Positions 24,955-34,592 of a DNA stretch of 64,000 nucleotides are shown one piece after another. The stretch is from Spirosoma sp. KUDC1026 (GTDB taxonomy: Bacteria > Bacteroidota > Bacteroidia > Cytophagales > Spirosomataceae). The first letter of the stretch is position 1. Every line of letters starts with the position of its first letter. The notes under the pieces were generated by a model, which made no database searches, had not been told where the DNA came from, and saw only the letters and a program-made list of their open reading frames with translations. A program made the translations under genes and the position numbers. The stretch lies in contig NZ_CP056032.1 of assembly GCF_013375035.1 (NCBI RefSeq), positions 4,586,001-4,650,000 of the forward strand, read 5' to 3'.

Positions 24955-27703
24955 TTCAGTTGCTTTGATTTTTCAGAGGTTGCCCCGTATTGAATCATTA
25001 TTGGTAAATGCTGACCAGTACTGGGCGCATCGTCCACATAACGCTACGTCTGACCAAAAGCCAGAGACGTTACCCGAGCATGTTCATTTAGTAAATGGCT
25101 ATTTTCTGGAACTTACAGGACAACATAATCTTGACTCTGTTATTGATACGTTGATCAGTAATATCGTCCAAGCATATTTTCCTGCTCAACAGAAAGTAGA
25201 AATAGGAAATTTGCTGAAAAGGCATTTTGTCTCTACCGTTCTATTTCACGATTTTGGTAAGGTCAATGAAAATTTTCAGGCCCATCCCAAAAAGATGAAC
25301 AATCCGGCTTTCGCTGAAATACCAAGCCTGATTATTGAAACGCGGCACGCCAAACTAGGAGCATACCTTTACCTATACCGACATTTCCTTGACATTACAA
25401 CGCTAACTATTTCTGATCCTATAGAGCAACGTAAACTACTATATTTCACGCTACTGCTATCATATCCGATTATAAAACATCATGGATCAAGACTTCTAAA
25501 ACCTGATGGCAAAGCAATTGTCTTTAGCGAGGCAGAAATAAAGTGTATGGTTGGCTACATAGATCGGTATGGCTGGAAGTACGTGCCTAAGTTAGCTAAT
25601 GAGTTGTTTCTCGGAAAAAATCTTGATAGCCGCTTTTTCGATTGGGCGGATAAAGTTGGTTTTGACTTTTCTATTCTTGCCCTGCTTCGTCTCAACTTTT
25701 CCCTATTGACTGCCGCCGATTATTTAGCCACATCGGAATACATGAATCAGGCAGGCGTTGGTGATTTTGGTGTATTGAATCAAGTCACTCGACAGAAACT
25801 AATTTATGCATCACGTAGCAGTAAATCCTATAATGCCGACGCCTTCCGGCTGGCGGATAACGCTACATGGCAACCGACTATACCAACTGAGCGGAATAAC
25901 GAAACACTGAATACATTACGACTAGAAATGGCTGTGCAGGCTGTTCGGCAGGTTAGGCAACATCCAGAGCAACGGCTTTTCTATCTGGAAGCACCAACCG
26001 GGGGCGGCAAAACTAATATCTCGGCACTGGTAACAGCAGAATTGCTACGTCTTGATGTATCGCTTAATAAAATGTTCTACGTTTTCCCGTTTACGACGCT
26101 CATCACGCAGACACATAAGGCATTACAGGAGACATGGCAATTGGATGATTCGCAGATTGGCTTACTTCATTCGCGGGGAGGGTTTCAGCAAAAAGAAGTA
26201 TCTACCAACGAAGGTGACTATGGCAAGCAGTGGAAGAATCAACTGGCAAATCATTTTGCTTTTTTTCCGGTCTGTCTACTAACGCACATCCGTTTTTTTG
26301 ACATTCTGAAATCGAACGAGAAAGACAGCATCTATCTGATGCACCGGCTGGCTAATTCAGTGGTTGTTATTGATGAATTGCAGTCGTATTCACCAAAGCA
26401 TTGGGACAAAATACTGTTCTGGCTCGATCAGTACAGCCGGGCCTTCAACATCCGGTTTGTGCTGATGTCGGCTACGTTGCCCCGTATTGACGGGTTAAAA
26501 GTAGGTCTAACGCAGCCCCCAAAATTCATTGACCTGCTTCCAAACGCAAAGGATTATTTTCAGAATCCTAATTTCCGCGACCGGGTACGTTTCCGGTTCG
26601 ATTTACTGGAAACTCCAAATCGTAAAACTCCGCGCGCAATCGAGCCTACAGAATTGGCTGAAGCCGTTTTAAGGGAATCACGAGCGTACGCAGACGTTAA
26701 CGGGCGCGTGTTCACAATCATCGAGTTCATCTATAAGAAGTCGGCTACTGATTTTGCCAACCAAATAGGTCAGGTATTTTTCGATAAAGTATTTGTCCTC
26801 TCCGGCACGATTCTGGAACCGCGACGCCGGGAAATTATCAATTTCCTGAAGCGGAATATAAAAGCGCAGATGAAAGTGCTACTCATCACGACGCAGGTCG
26901 TTGAAGCGGGCGTGGACATTGATATGGATCTCGGCTTTAAAAATATTTCGCTTATTGATAGCGACGAACAATTGGCAGGCCGGGTAAACCGCAACGTAAC
27001 GAAAGCCATTTGCAACGTTTTTTTATTCAAGCTGAACGAGCCGGGAATTTTATACAAGCACGACGACCGTTTCGACATTACCCGTAACAAATTAACCGTT
27101 GCTGATCACAAGCAAATCCTGGAGACAAAGGATTTTAGCAAGCTGTATAATCAGGTTTTAGCAGGGCGTAATAATTTGAACCAAAAAGTCGGGATCGAAA
27201 ATTTTTCAACTAAGTATCTGCCTGATATTCAACAGCTTGATTACGAATCAATCCACAAAAATTTTCAATTGATTGATCAGAAAAATCTATCCCTGTTTGT
27301 TCCACTTTTCTTACCCGTTACTATTGAAGGTGAAAAAGTCGGTGCAACCGAAGACATTTTCTCGAAAACGGAACTCGGTTTTTTAGAGAAAAATCAGCGC
27401 TACGAGAAGGGGGGTAAAGAAGTTGATGGTTCCAAAGTATGGACGTTGTACCGACAGTTGAATGATATGAAATTAGGGATAACAGAATCGCAGGTTAGTA
27501 AGAAAATTATGCAGGGGATTCTGTCGAAATTTACATTTTCTATTTTTTACACTGATACGCTCAAACGGAACTTCATGGAATTCATTGATCCAGATAAAAG
27601 CTTTGAAGAATATTTGTACTTGGAGTTTTACGACAAAGTGTATGACTATAGAACTGGACTTGATATGTCGGCTTTTGGCAGCAGCGAAAACGCAATAATC
27701 TGA
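24938..27703 (+). CDS. cas3: CRISPR nuclease-helicase Cas3 (HD + DExH type)
   Basis: About 921 residues. HD nuclease domain: HDFGK at about residue 104-108, KHHGSRLL around 180-187. Superfamily 2 helicase: Walker A APTGGGKT (352-359), motif II VIDELQSY (a DExH variant with DELQ), SAT in LMSATLPR, and motif VI region QVVEAGVDIDMDLGF plus QLAGRVNRN. The fused HD-helicase is standard for I-B. It degrades DNA after Cascade binding. I prefer the ATG at 24938 (or 24932) within the end of cas5; the upstream GTG (24905) is less likely. Confidence 0.93.
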   Translation: MSSSFDSVALIFQRLPRIESLLVNADQYWAHRPHNATSDQKPETLPEHVHLVNGYFLELTGQHNLDSVIDTLISNIVQAYFPAQQKVEIGNLLKRHFVSTVLFHDFGKVNENFQAHPKKMNNPAFAEIPSLIIETRHAKLGAYLYLYRHFLDITTLTISDPIEQRKLLYFTLLLSYPIIKHHGSRLLKPDGKAIVFSEAEIKCMVGYIDRYGWKYVPKLANELFLGKNLDSRFFDWADKVGFDFSILALLRLNFSLLTAADYLATSEYMNQAGVGDFGVLNQVTRQKLIYASRSSKSYNADAFRLADNATWQPTIPTERNNETLNTLRLEMAVQAVRQVRQHPEQRLFYLEAPTGGGKTNISALVTAELLRLDVSLNKMFYVFPFTTLITQTHKALQETWQLDDSQIGLLHSRGGFQQKEVSTNEGDYGKQWKNQLANHFAFFPVCLLTHIRFFDILKSNEKDSIYLMHRLANSVVVIDELQSYSPKHWDKILFWLDQYSRAFNIRFVLMSATLPRIDGLKVGLTQPPKFIDLLPNAKDYFQNPNFRDRVRFRFDLLETPNRKTPRAIEPTELAEAVLRESRAYADVNGRVFTIIEFIYKKSATDFANQIGQVFFDKVFVLSGTILEPRRREIINFLKRNIKAQMKVLLITTQVVEAGVDIDMDLGFKNISLIDSDEQLAGRVNRNVTKAICNVFLFKLNEPGILYKHDDRFDITRNKLTVADHKQILETKDFSKLYNQVLAGRNNLNQKVGIENFSTKYLPDIQQLDYESIHKNFQLIDQKNLSLFVPLFLPVTIEGEKVGATEDIFSKTELGFLEKNQRYEKGGKEVDGSKVWTLYRQLNDMKLGITESQVSKKIMQGILSKFTFSIFYTDTLKRNFMEFIDPDKSFEEYLYLEFYDKVYDYRTGLDMSAFGSSENAII

Positions 27704-27709
27704 TTTACT

Positions 27710-28219
27710 ATGCAGACCGTCACCGGTTCTCTCATCGGCATGTATCATATCTGCAAACGAGAGCTTTGGCTTCACGCCAACCAGATACGTATGGAACACA
27801 ACTCCGAACTGGTCGCCGAAGGCAAGCAATTGCACGAACATGCGTACCCGCAGCGCGCCGAACGTTACCGCGAAATCATTCTCGACGGTTCCAAAATTGA
27901 CTTCTACGATCCATATGACAAAGTCGTGCATGAAATCAAGAAGTCCGACAAGCTGGAACATTCGCACGTAGCGCAGGTGCAGTTTTACCTGTATCTGCTT
28001 CGCAAAAACGGCATCGACGGAGCAACGGGTCTGATCGAGTACCCCAAACTTCGCCAGACGCAAACCGTCCAGCTCGACGAAACAGACGTACCGATGGTAG
28101 AGGGCTGGATTCGGGATATTGAGCGCATCGTAGACAGCGAACGCTGTCCCGAGCGAATCAACAAGCCGACCTGTCGGTCATGCAGTTATTTTGATTTTTG
28201 TTACGTAGAAGAGGAATAG
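27710..28219 (+). CDS. cas4: CRISPR-associated exonuclease Cas4
   Basis: 169 residues with the iron-sulphur cluster cysteines: C15 near the start (MYHICKRELW) and C155, C158, C164 at the end (TCRSCSYFDFC). The RecB-like nuclease core is seen in KIDFYD...HEIKKSDKLEHSHVAQVQFYLYLL. Cas4 trims prespacers and defines PAM-side ends for Cas1-Cas2. It begins six bases after cas3. The usual cas4-cas1 junction is interrupted here by a GxxExxY gene. Confidence 0.93.
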   Translation: MQTVTGSLIGMYHICKRELWLHANQIRMEHNSELVAEGKQLHEHAYPQRAERYREIILDGSKIDFYDPYDKVVHEIKKSDKLEHSHVAQVQFYLYLLRKNGIDGATGLIEYPKLRQTQTVQLDETDVPMVEGWIRDIERIVDSERCPERINKPTCRSCSYFDFCYVEEE

Positions 28220-28225
28220 GTTTTC

Positions 28226-28334
28226 TGACAGGATGAACAGGATAAAACAGGATTTGTACCCTTTCGAACAAAAAATCATAAAATATACACTTAACCCACT
28301 CATTGCCAACTAATAACTCCTGCTCATCCTGTCG
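28226..28334. repeat. GACAGGAT-type inverted repeat between cas4 and the GxxExxY gene
   Basis: The left element TGACAGGATGAACAGGAT (28226-28243) is followed by a further ACAGGATT; the right element CCTGCTCATCCTGTCGA (28318-28334) is its near-reverse complement. Together they frame about 70 bases of spacer. The same word family occurs after the GxxExxY gene and at 62525. Confidence 0.8.
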
Positions 28335-28340
28335 AAAAAT

Positions 28341-28712
28341 ATGCAACACCGTGACTTAACTCACCAAATTATTGCTGCCGCATACACCGTTCATAACGCT
28401 TTAGGGCCTGGCTTTTTAGAAAAAGTGTATGAGAACGCACTACTTATCGAACTACAGCACCTTGGCCTGCTAGCTGAGCAACAAGTAGGCATTCCGGTAT
28501 TTTATAGGAATCTGCAGGTAGGAGATTTTGTAGCAGACTTGTTGGTCGAAGGTCAGATTATTCTCGAACTCAAGGCCATAGAAGCCATTCACCCCAAACA
28601 CGAATTACAACTCGTCAATTATCTAACAGCTACCGGTAATGACATTGGCTTGCTCATCAACTTTGGTAACCGGGTTGACGTCAAGCGGAAATACCGCACG
28701 TACGCGCCTTAA
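28341..28712 (+). CDS. GxxExxY protein inserted between cas4 and cas1
   Basis: 123 residues. The defining motif is in the N-terminal part: ALGPGFLEKVYENAL (G-x-x-E-x-x-Y), followed by YRNLQVGDFVADLLVEGQIILELKAIEAI (a PD-(D/E)xK-like D...ELKA core) and LVNYLTATGNDIGLLINFG. The family is widespread in Bacteroidota and has an Exo-like nuclease core by this pattern, but no demonstrated function. Here it lies inside the adaptation block, with both intergenic gaps filled by GACAGGAT repeats, so it is either a passenger of a repeat-associated cassette or a recruited accessory nuclease. Confidence 0.9.
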   Translation: MQHRDLTHQIIAAAYTVHNALGPGFLEKVYENALLIELQHLGLLAEQQVGIPVFYRNLQVGDFVADLLVEGQIILELKAIEAIHPKHELQLVNYLTATGNDIGLLINFGNRVDVKRKYRTYAP

Positions 28713-28717
28713 TTTTT

Positions 28718-28840
28718 TGACAGGATAAGCAAGATCTTCGTCAGCGATAAATTGCCTTGTCTATCATCGTCCTTATTACGACCAAAACCCTTCTCTTCTA
28801 TGGTCAAAATCCTGTCTATCCTGTAAATCCTGTCAAAAAA
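28718..28840. repeat. GACAGGAT-type inverted repeat between the GxxExxY gene and cas1
   Basis: The left element TGACAGGATAAGCAAGAT (28718-28735) and the right element, which contains CCTGTCTATCCTGTAAATCC and then TGTCA (about 28811-28834), are near-reverse complements. The right element ends a few bases before the cas1 ATG (28843). Same family as the upstream repeat. Confidence 0.8.
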
Positions 28841-28842
28841 AT

Positions 28843-29865
28843 ATGAAACAAACCAAATACCTGTTTAATCCGGGCCGGTTGAGTCGGCAGGATAATACAC
28901 TCAAGTTTACGCCTGTCGATGAAGAAGGTAACGAAGGTCAGCCGCGTTTTCTACCCGTCGAGCAGGTATCAGATCTATACGTATTCGGGAGTCTGGATGC
29001 CAACTCGGCGCTGTACAACTTTCTGGGTAAGGAAGGTATTGCCGTTCACTTCTTCGACTACTACGAACATTATACCGGCTCATTTATGCCCCGTGAGTAC
29101 CTGCTGGCAGGGAAGATGCAGGTAGAGCAAACCAAGCATTACGTATCGGCAAAGAAGCGACTGGTGGTGGCGCGGGCGTTTATTGAAGGAGCCGCCAGCA
29201 ACATTCTGCGTGTGCTAAAATACTATCAGAATCGCCAGAACGATCGTCGTCCCTGCGACCTGAGTGACTCGATTAAAACGGTTGAGCAATTACTAGCCAG
29301 CATCCCAACAGCAACTGATGTACCCATGTTGATGGGCATTGAAGGCAACATCCGTCAGACGTACTACGGTTGTTTCGATGCTATTCTGGGGGAGACGTTC
29401 TGCATGGACGGACGTAGTAAGCGCCCGCCCCAGAACGAGTTGAACGCCATGATTTCGCTGGGGAATATGCTCTGTTATTCAGCTTGTCTGAGCATGATTT
29501 ATCACACCCAACTAAACCCAACCATCAGCTTTCTGCACGAACCGGGAGCCCGTCGGTACTCGCTGGCGCTGGACATGGCCGAGATTTTCAAGCCCATCCT
29601 GATCGACCGACTGATTTTCCGGATGGTCAACAAACGCCAGCTGCAACCGTCGGATTTCCGGATGGAAGTAGGTGGCTGTGTGATGAAAGATGCCGCCCGC
29701 AAGCGCTTTTTACAGGCCTTCGACGAATCACTGAAAGAAACCATCAAGCACCGGTCGCTGGGCCGCAACGTCAGCTACAAGCACCTGATCAAACTGGAGT
29801 GTTACAAACTTCAAAAGCATCTGCTGGGCATGGAAGAATACAAACCGTTTAAAGCGTGGTGGTAA
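28843..29865 (+). CDS. cas1: CRISPR integrase Cas1 (type I-B)
   Basis: 340 residues. Catalytic metal ligands are visible: E167 in MGIEGNIRQTYY, H232 in FLHEPGARRYSL and D244 in LALDMAEIFKP. N-terminal beta domain (TKYLFNPGRLSRQDNTLKF, then EQVSDLYVFGSLDANSALYNFLGKEGIAVHFF) and helical C-terminal domain are complete. With Cas2 it inserts new spacers at the leader end. It follows the GxxExxY gene rather than cas4. Confidence 0.95.
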   Translation: MKQTKYLFNPGRLSRQDNTLKFTPVDEEGNEGQPRFLPVEQVSDLYVFGSLDANSALYNFLGKEGIAVHFFDYYEHYTGSFMPREYLLAGKMQVEQTKHYVSAKKRLVVARAFIEGAASNILRVLKYYQNRQNDRRPCDLSDSIKTVEQLLASIPTATDVPMLMGIEGNIRQTYYGCFDAILGETFCMDGRSKRPPQNELNAMISLGNMLCYSACLSMIYHTQLNPTISFLHEPGARRYSLALDMAEIFKPILIDRLIFRMVNKRQLQPSDFRMEVGGCVMKDAARKRFLQAFDESLKETIKHRSLGRNVSYKHLIKLECYKLQKHLLGMEEYKPFKAWW

Positions 29866-29869
29866 ATTC

Positions 29870-29942
29870 AAAGAGCGAAAGAGCGAAAGAGTGAACCCTT
29901 CGCGTCAGCCGCTCTTTCGCTCATTCTCTCTTTCGCTCTTTA
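29870..29942. repeat. Inverted repeat in the cas1-cas2 gap
   Basis: Left arm AAAGAGCGAAAGAGCGAAAG and right arm CTTTCGCTC...CTCTTTCGCTCTTT are near-complementary; each arm is itself a short tandem of an 8-base AAAGAGCG unit. The repeat fills almost the whole gap, so it may weaken read-through into cas2 or simply be a low-complexity insertion. Confidence 0.65.
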
Positions 29943-29945
29943 GTT

Positions 29946-30209
29946 ATGTATATCATCCTGGTTTATGACATGGGGCAGAAGCGCGTCGGGAAGATGCTCA
30001 AGCTTTGCCGGCGGTACCTGAACTGGGTGCAGAACTCAGTGTTTGAAGGCGAAATGACGGAGGTTCAATTAAAGGAGCTTCTGCACGAGGCCAGACGGAT
30101 TATGAACGAGGACGAAGACAGTCTGATCCTGTTCAAAAACCGCGATAAGAAGTGGCTCGACAAGCAGATCGTGGGTGTCGAACGGCAATCGACAGATGAT
30201 TTTCTGTGA
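29946..30209 (+). CDS. cas2: CRISPR-associated Cas2
   Basis: 87 residues, ferredoxin-like fold with MYIILVYDMGQKRVGKMLKLCRRYLNWVQNSVFEGE; D8 is the conserved acidic residue at the end of the first strand. It ends 215 bases before the first repeat. It bridges the Cas1 dimers in the integration complex. Confidence 0.95.
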   Translation: MYIILVYDMGQKRVGKMLKLCRRYLNWVQNSVFEGEMTEVQLKELLHEARRIMNEDEDSLILFKNRDKKWLDKQIVGVERQSTDDFL

Positions 30210-30424
30210 GGGTTTTGTCGTCGATCGCTCTAACCCTGTTCTTTGACGTACTGTTTTTCTTATGCCTGGCAGTTGATTACGGCATAACTATCTGATTATA
30301 AACGGTCGTCGATCGCCGGGGGTTTTCGTACTATTAGTGATCGACGATTTTTGGTTTACAAATGGCCAGACCAAAAGTGGCATAAAGGCTCAGAAAAGCC
30401 TTTTTTTTAGTCGTAAATTCACGG
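30210..30424 (+). promoter_or_regulatory. CRISPR leader region
   Basis: 215 bases between cas2 and the first repeat, AT-rich in its second half. The word GTCGTCGATCGC occurs at 30217-30228 and 30305-30316, and its inverse GATCGACGA at 30339-30347. A hairpin with a T run ends about 15 bases before the first repeat. Being on the cas2 side and opposite the degenerate terminal repeat, this is the leader; promoter and integration-factor sites are expected here but not pinned down. Confidence 0.75.
30384..30410 (+). terminator. Terminator-like hairpin just before the first CRISPR repeat
   Basis: Arms AAAGGCT (30384-30390) and AGCCTTT (30397-30403) with a six-base loop, followed by a T run. It could end cas operon transcription before the array; then the array promoter must lie after it or overlap it. 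Confidence 0.5.
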
Positions 30425-33400
30425 CTTCTAATCGTACCTGAGTGGAATTGAAATGTCTGATCGTCTTGGGGTCTACTTTTTCGAGCTTGTCTTCTAATCG
30501 TACCTGAGTGGAATTGAAATATGTAGCCCGTCCGACGCGGGGGTGGTCTCTTTTTGCTTCTAATCGTACCTGAGTGGAATTGAAATGTTGATAGTCGCTG
30601 GCACGATCAGGATTTAGTGAGACTTCTAATCGTACCTGAGTGGAATTGAAATGGGATACGAGACAGCTCCTTACAGCTATCGCCCTCTTCTAATCGTACC
30701 TGAGTGGAATTGAAATTCCTCTTATCTCTCCCGCGTTGACCCGGCGGGGTCCTTCTAATCGTACCTGAGTGGAATTGAAATCCAGTACTCGAAACTCACC
30801 TCGAGCAAAGCCCATCACTTCTAATCGTACCTGAGTGGAATTGAAATTTTCTTCGAACTGAGCCTGCTTCTGGCGAATCGACCTTCTAATCGTACCTGAG
30901 TGGAATTGAAATATTTGAGAAGGACCTTGCTGAATTAGCGGCTTGATACCTTCTAATCGTACCTGAGTGGAATTGAAATCCGTTGATCGCCTTTTTGCTC
31001 CATCTGGAACAATAGCTTCTAATCGTACCTGAGTGGAATTGAAATACAATCTTCAGGCAGAAGAAGAAAGCGGCGGAAGGTCTTCTAATCGTACCTGAGT
31101 GGAATTGAAATACGGCCAGAGCGGGCGTTTTTCCCGCGACGGTCGCTTCTAATCGTACCTGAGTGGAATTGAAATGCAGGTAATCCTGTCCAAGCTGGTG
31201 ACGACCCGCCTTCTAATCGTACCTGAGTGGAATTGAAATATGATGAATACCTGCTTTACCCACGGGCCTTTTTTGCTTCTAATCGTACCTGAGTGGAATT
31301 GAAATACCTCTTCAATCGCCTTACTACGCAGGGCATAACTGTCTTCTAATCGTACCTGAGTGGAATTGAAATATATTGGAGAATGTAGCATGGTCCAAAA
31401 TGCCCGCTCTTCTAATCGTACCTGAGTGGAATTGAAATTCGAACGCGATCTTTGCCTGGTCCTCTTTGGTCGCCTTCTAATCGTACCTGAGTGGAATTGA
31501 AATTTACCAAAGGCACCAAAGCCCGCAAAACCCGAAGGGCTTCTAATCGTACCTGAGTGGAATTGAAATATGATAAGATGTATTTTGGCGCGGAAAAACT
31601 ATCCCTTCTAATCGTACCTGAGTGGAATTGAAATCAATGCTCATGATCGGCTCGGGCTTTTTGATCAGCCTTCTAATCGTACCTGAGTGGAATTGAAATA
31701 AGCCGTTCTGACCCGCTGGAAGTGGGACACCCGCACTTCTAATCGTACCTGAGTGGAATTGAAATAAGGGATTCGTTTCAATACGGTCGTCGTAACGGGC
31801 CTTCTAATCGTACCTGAGTGGAATTGAAATAACATGATACGCTGAAGTACAAGCAAACCCATATCACTTCTAATCGTACCTGAGTGGAATTGAAATAGGG
31901 GTTCTGTTTGGGGGCTTTCCCTCGACCGATACTTCTAATCGTACCTGAGTGGAATTGAAATATTAGTTACGTAGTTGTACTTATAACTACGTCCCTCTTC
32001 TAATCGTACCTGAGTGGAATTGAAATGTCGTCAACTCGCCGTCGTAGCGAAGTCGGCAGTACCTTCTAATCGTACCTGAGTGGAATTGAAATGGTCGGGC
32101 CGCTGGCGGTGGTCGTACTTTACCAAGTCTTCTAATCGTACCTGAGTGGAATTGAAATATTATTCCGGTTGGCGTACGATGAATATTCTCTCTACTTCTA
32201 ATCGTACCTGAGTGGAATTGAAATATTATGAATACAGCGACAGCGCCCATCCCGTTGATCTTCTAATCGTACCTGAGTGGAATTGAAATACATCAAACAG
32301 GACCGCCTGTTTACCCCGTTCCAGACTTCTAATCGTACCTGAGTGGAATTGAAATTTGAATAATGGGCAAATACGATCTGCGGACCAAGAACTTCTAATC
32401 GTACCTGAGTGGAATTGAAATATCGTCAACTGGGGCATGGTCAGGTTCGGCAGGTGACTTCTAATCGTACCTGAGTGGAATTGAAATTTGCTTTCAGTAT
32501 CGGCGCCGGTAATGACTGTAGCACTTCTAATCGTACCTGAGTGGAATTGAAATATAATTACGGTTCGGAGGGCCAACCCAGTGAGTAACTTCTAATCGTA
32601 CCTGAGTGGAATTGAAATTTTGTACGTACAGTTTATAAGGTGAGAAATAGGGAACTTCTAATCGTACCTGAGTGGAATTGAAATACAATTTAAGGACTGC
32701 CATAATTGGGTAAAATTGTTCTTCTAATCGTACCTGAGTGGAATTGAAATGGCACCTCCAGGCGGGTGAATGGATGGCGTAGCCAACTTCTAATCGTACC
32801 TGAGTGGAATTGAAATGGGTCAGTAAGTCTTTAATAATCATTCGGCCGGTTGCTTCTAATCGTACCTGAGTGGAATTGAAATATCAGGAACGGCTGCGGG
32901 TGAAGGCGATCAAGGCGCCTTCTAATCGTACCTGAGTGGAATTGAAATGCGTTACCGCTGGCTCGGGCTTTTTCGGGAAAGATTCTTCTAATCGTACCTG
33001 AGTGGAATTGAAATCTGTCCAGCGTCCCGGCAAGTCGCAAAGCCTTGTTCTTCTAATCGTACCTGAGTGGAATTGAAATCGCGCTTCAAGCCCACTGTGA
33101 CCGGCACCACGGTCCTTCTAATCGTACCTGAGTGGAATTGAAATATCCTTCGGACATGCTGAATATGCAGCTGACCAAGCTTCTAATCGTACCTGAGTGG
33201 AATTGAAATGAAACTATTTTGGCAGCAAAGCGAGAATATGACAAACTTCTAATCGTACCTGAGTGGAATTGAAATACATTGGCGACAGCTACACCTATCG
33301 CAGCACGTTTCTCTTCTAATCGTACCTGAGTGGAATTGAAATCGATGTACGGGGGGCGGGTCGCCACGGTGCTTGTGCTTCTAATCGTACCTGAGTGGAA

Positions 33401-34592
33401 TTGAAATCTTGGTCGGCTTTGTGGGTAGCCGTGCGGCCGTACCTCTTCTAATCGTACCTGAGTGGAATTGAAATTAACAAACAGAGCAGAGGTAATCGGC
33501 ACCCAAATCCTTCTAATCGTACCTGAGTGGAATTGAAATCTGAATAAGTAAGGGTTAGGAAGTTCGTAAAGCCGGGCTTCTAATCGTACCTGAGTGGAAT
33601 TGAAATAGCGTCAGAGGTTCAGAAAAAGGTTGAAACTGCGCGCCTTCTAATCGTACCTGAGTGGAATTGAAATTTGATGGACGGCGCCACCGCCCCGCGC
33701 GCAATCATCTTCTAATCGTACCTGAGTGGAATTGAAATGGTATCGTTTTTGAGCCGGATCAGGTACGTCGTCGCCTTCTAATCGTACCTGAGTGGAATTG
33801 AAATATCTGGAGGGCTATAAGGCGGATCATGCGGCACTGTCTTCTAATCGTACCTGAGTGGAATTGAAATGGAGCAGTTGAACCAGATCATCGGGAATAC
33901 GGGCAATCTTCTAATCGTACCTGAGTGGAATTGAAATATCTCCAGTTCAGACAGAACTACTTCGTCCGACGTCCTTCTAATCGTACCTGAGTGGAATTGA
34001 AATCCAGGCAAAGCACTTGCGATATTTCTCCAGCATCGCTTCTAATCGTACCTGAGTGGAATTGAAATTTGGTCTGATTGTAGGCCGGGTAAGTCACCAC
34101 CGAGCTTCTAATCGTACCTGAGTGGAATTGAAATACCTCCTGCACGCGGTATAACCACTCGCCCGGCTGACTTCTAATCGTACCTGAGTGGAATTGAAAT
34201 TATTTTACGGCTCAGAAAACACGCAGTTTCTTAATCTTCTAATCGTACCTGAGTGGAATTGAAATACTTGTACCCACCCCAGATAAAATCATTCGGGGAC
34301 GCTTCTAATCGTACCTGAGTGGAATTGAAATATCGTGGGGCGGCATAGCCAGCGATAGAAATGAAACTTCTAATCGCACCTGAGTGGAATTGAAATTTTG
34401 AGCCGGTCACGTCTTCGCCCTCCTCAACTTTGCTTCTAATCGTACCTGAGTGGAATTGAAATTTCGGACTCATTGCGGCAGCAGTGGCCGTGGCGGCCTT
34501 CTAATCGTACCTGAGTGGAATTGAAATCTGTCAGGCTGCTGCGGGGCGTTACCATGTTCAGACTTCTAATCTTACCTGAGTGGAACGGAAAG
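30425..34592 (+). CRISPR. Type I-B CRISPR array: 63 intact repeats, 1 degenerate, 63 spacers
   Basis: The 30-base repeat begins CTTCTAATCGTACCT and ends GAGTGGAATTGAAAT. Counting by hand gives starts from 30425 to 34498 at intervals of 64-67 bases, so spacers are 34-37 bases. Repeats are identical except one near the end (34367, T to C at the TACC word) and the final one (34563-34592), where three sites are changed including the terminal TTGAAAT. The decay is at the far end, so the leader is at the cas2 side and transcription is on the plus strand. The repeat end (GGAATTGAAAT) fits Bacteroidota type I-B repeats cut by Cas6. Confidence 0.98.
34563..34592 (+). repeat. Degenerate terminal CRISPR repeat
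   Basis: Last repeat of the array: begins CTTCTAATCTTACC and ends GTGGAACGGAAAG, with the G to T change at base 10 and the altered 3' end. Marks the trailer end of the array and therefore its orientation. Confidence 0.85.

Noticed and set aside
30690..34473. Minus-strand open frames with repeated FNSTQVRLE or FQFHSGTIR peptides
   Set aside because: They are read-through of the CRISPR repeats in the reverse direction; the repeats are non-coding and the frames change with spacer length.
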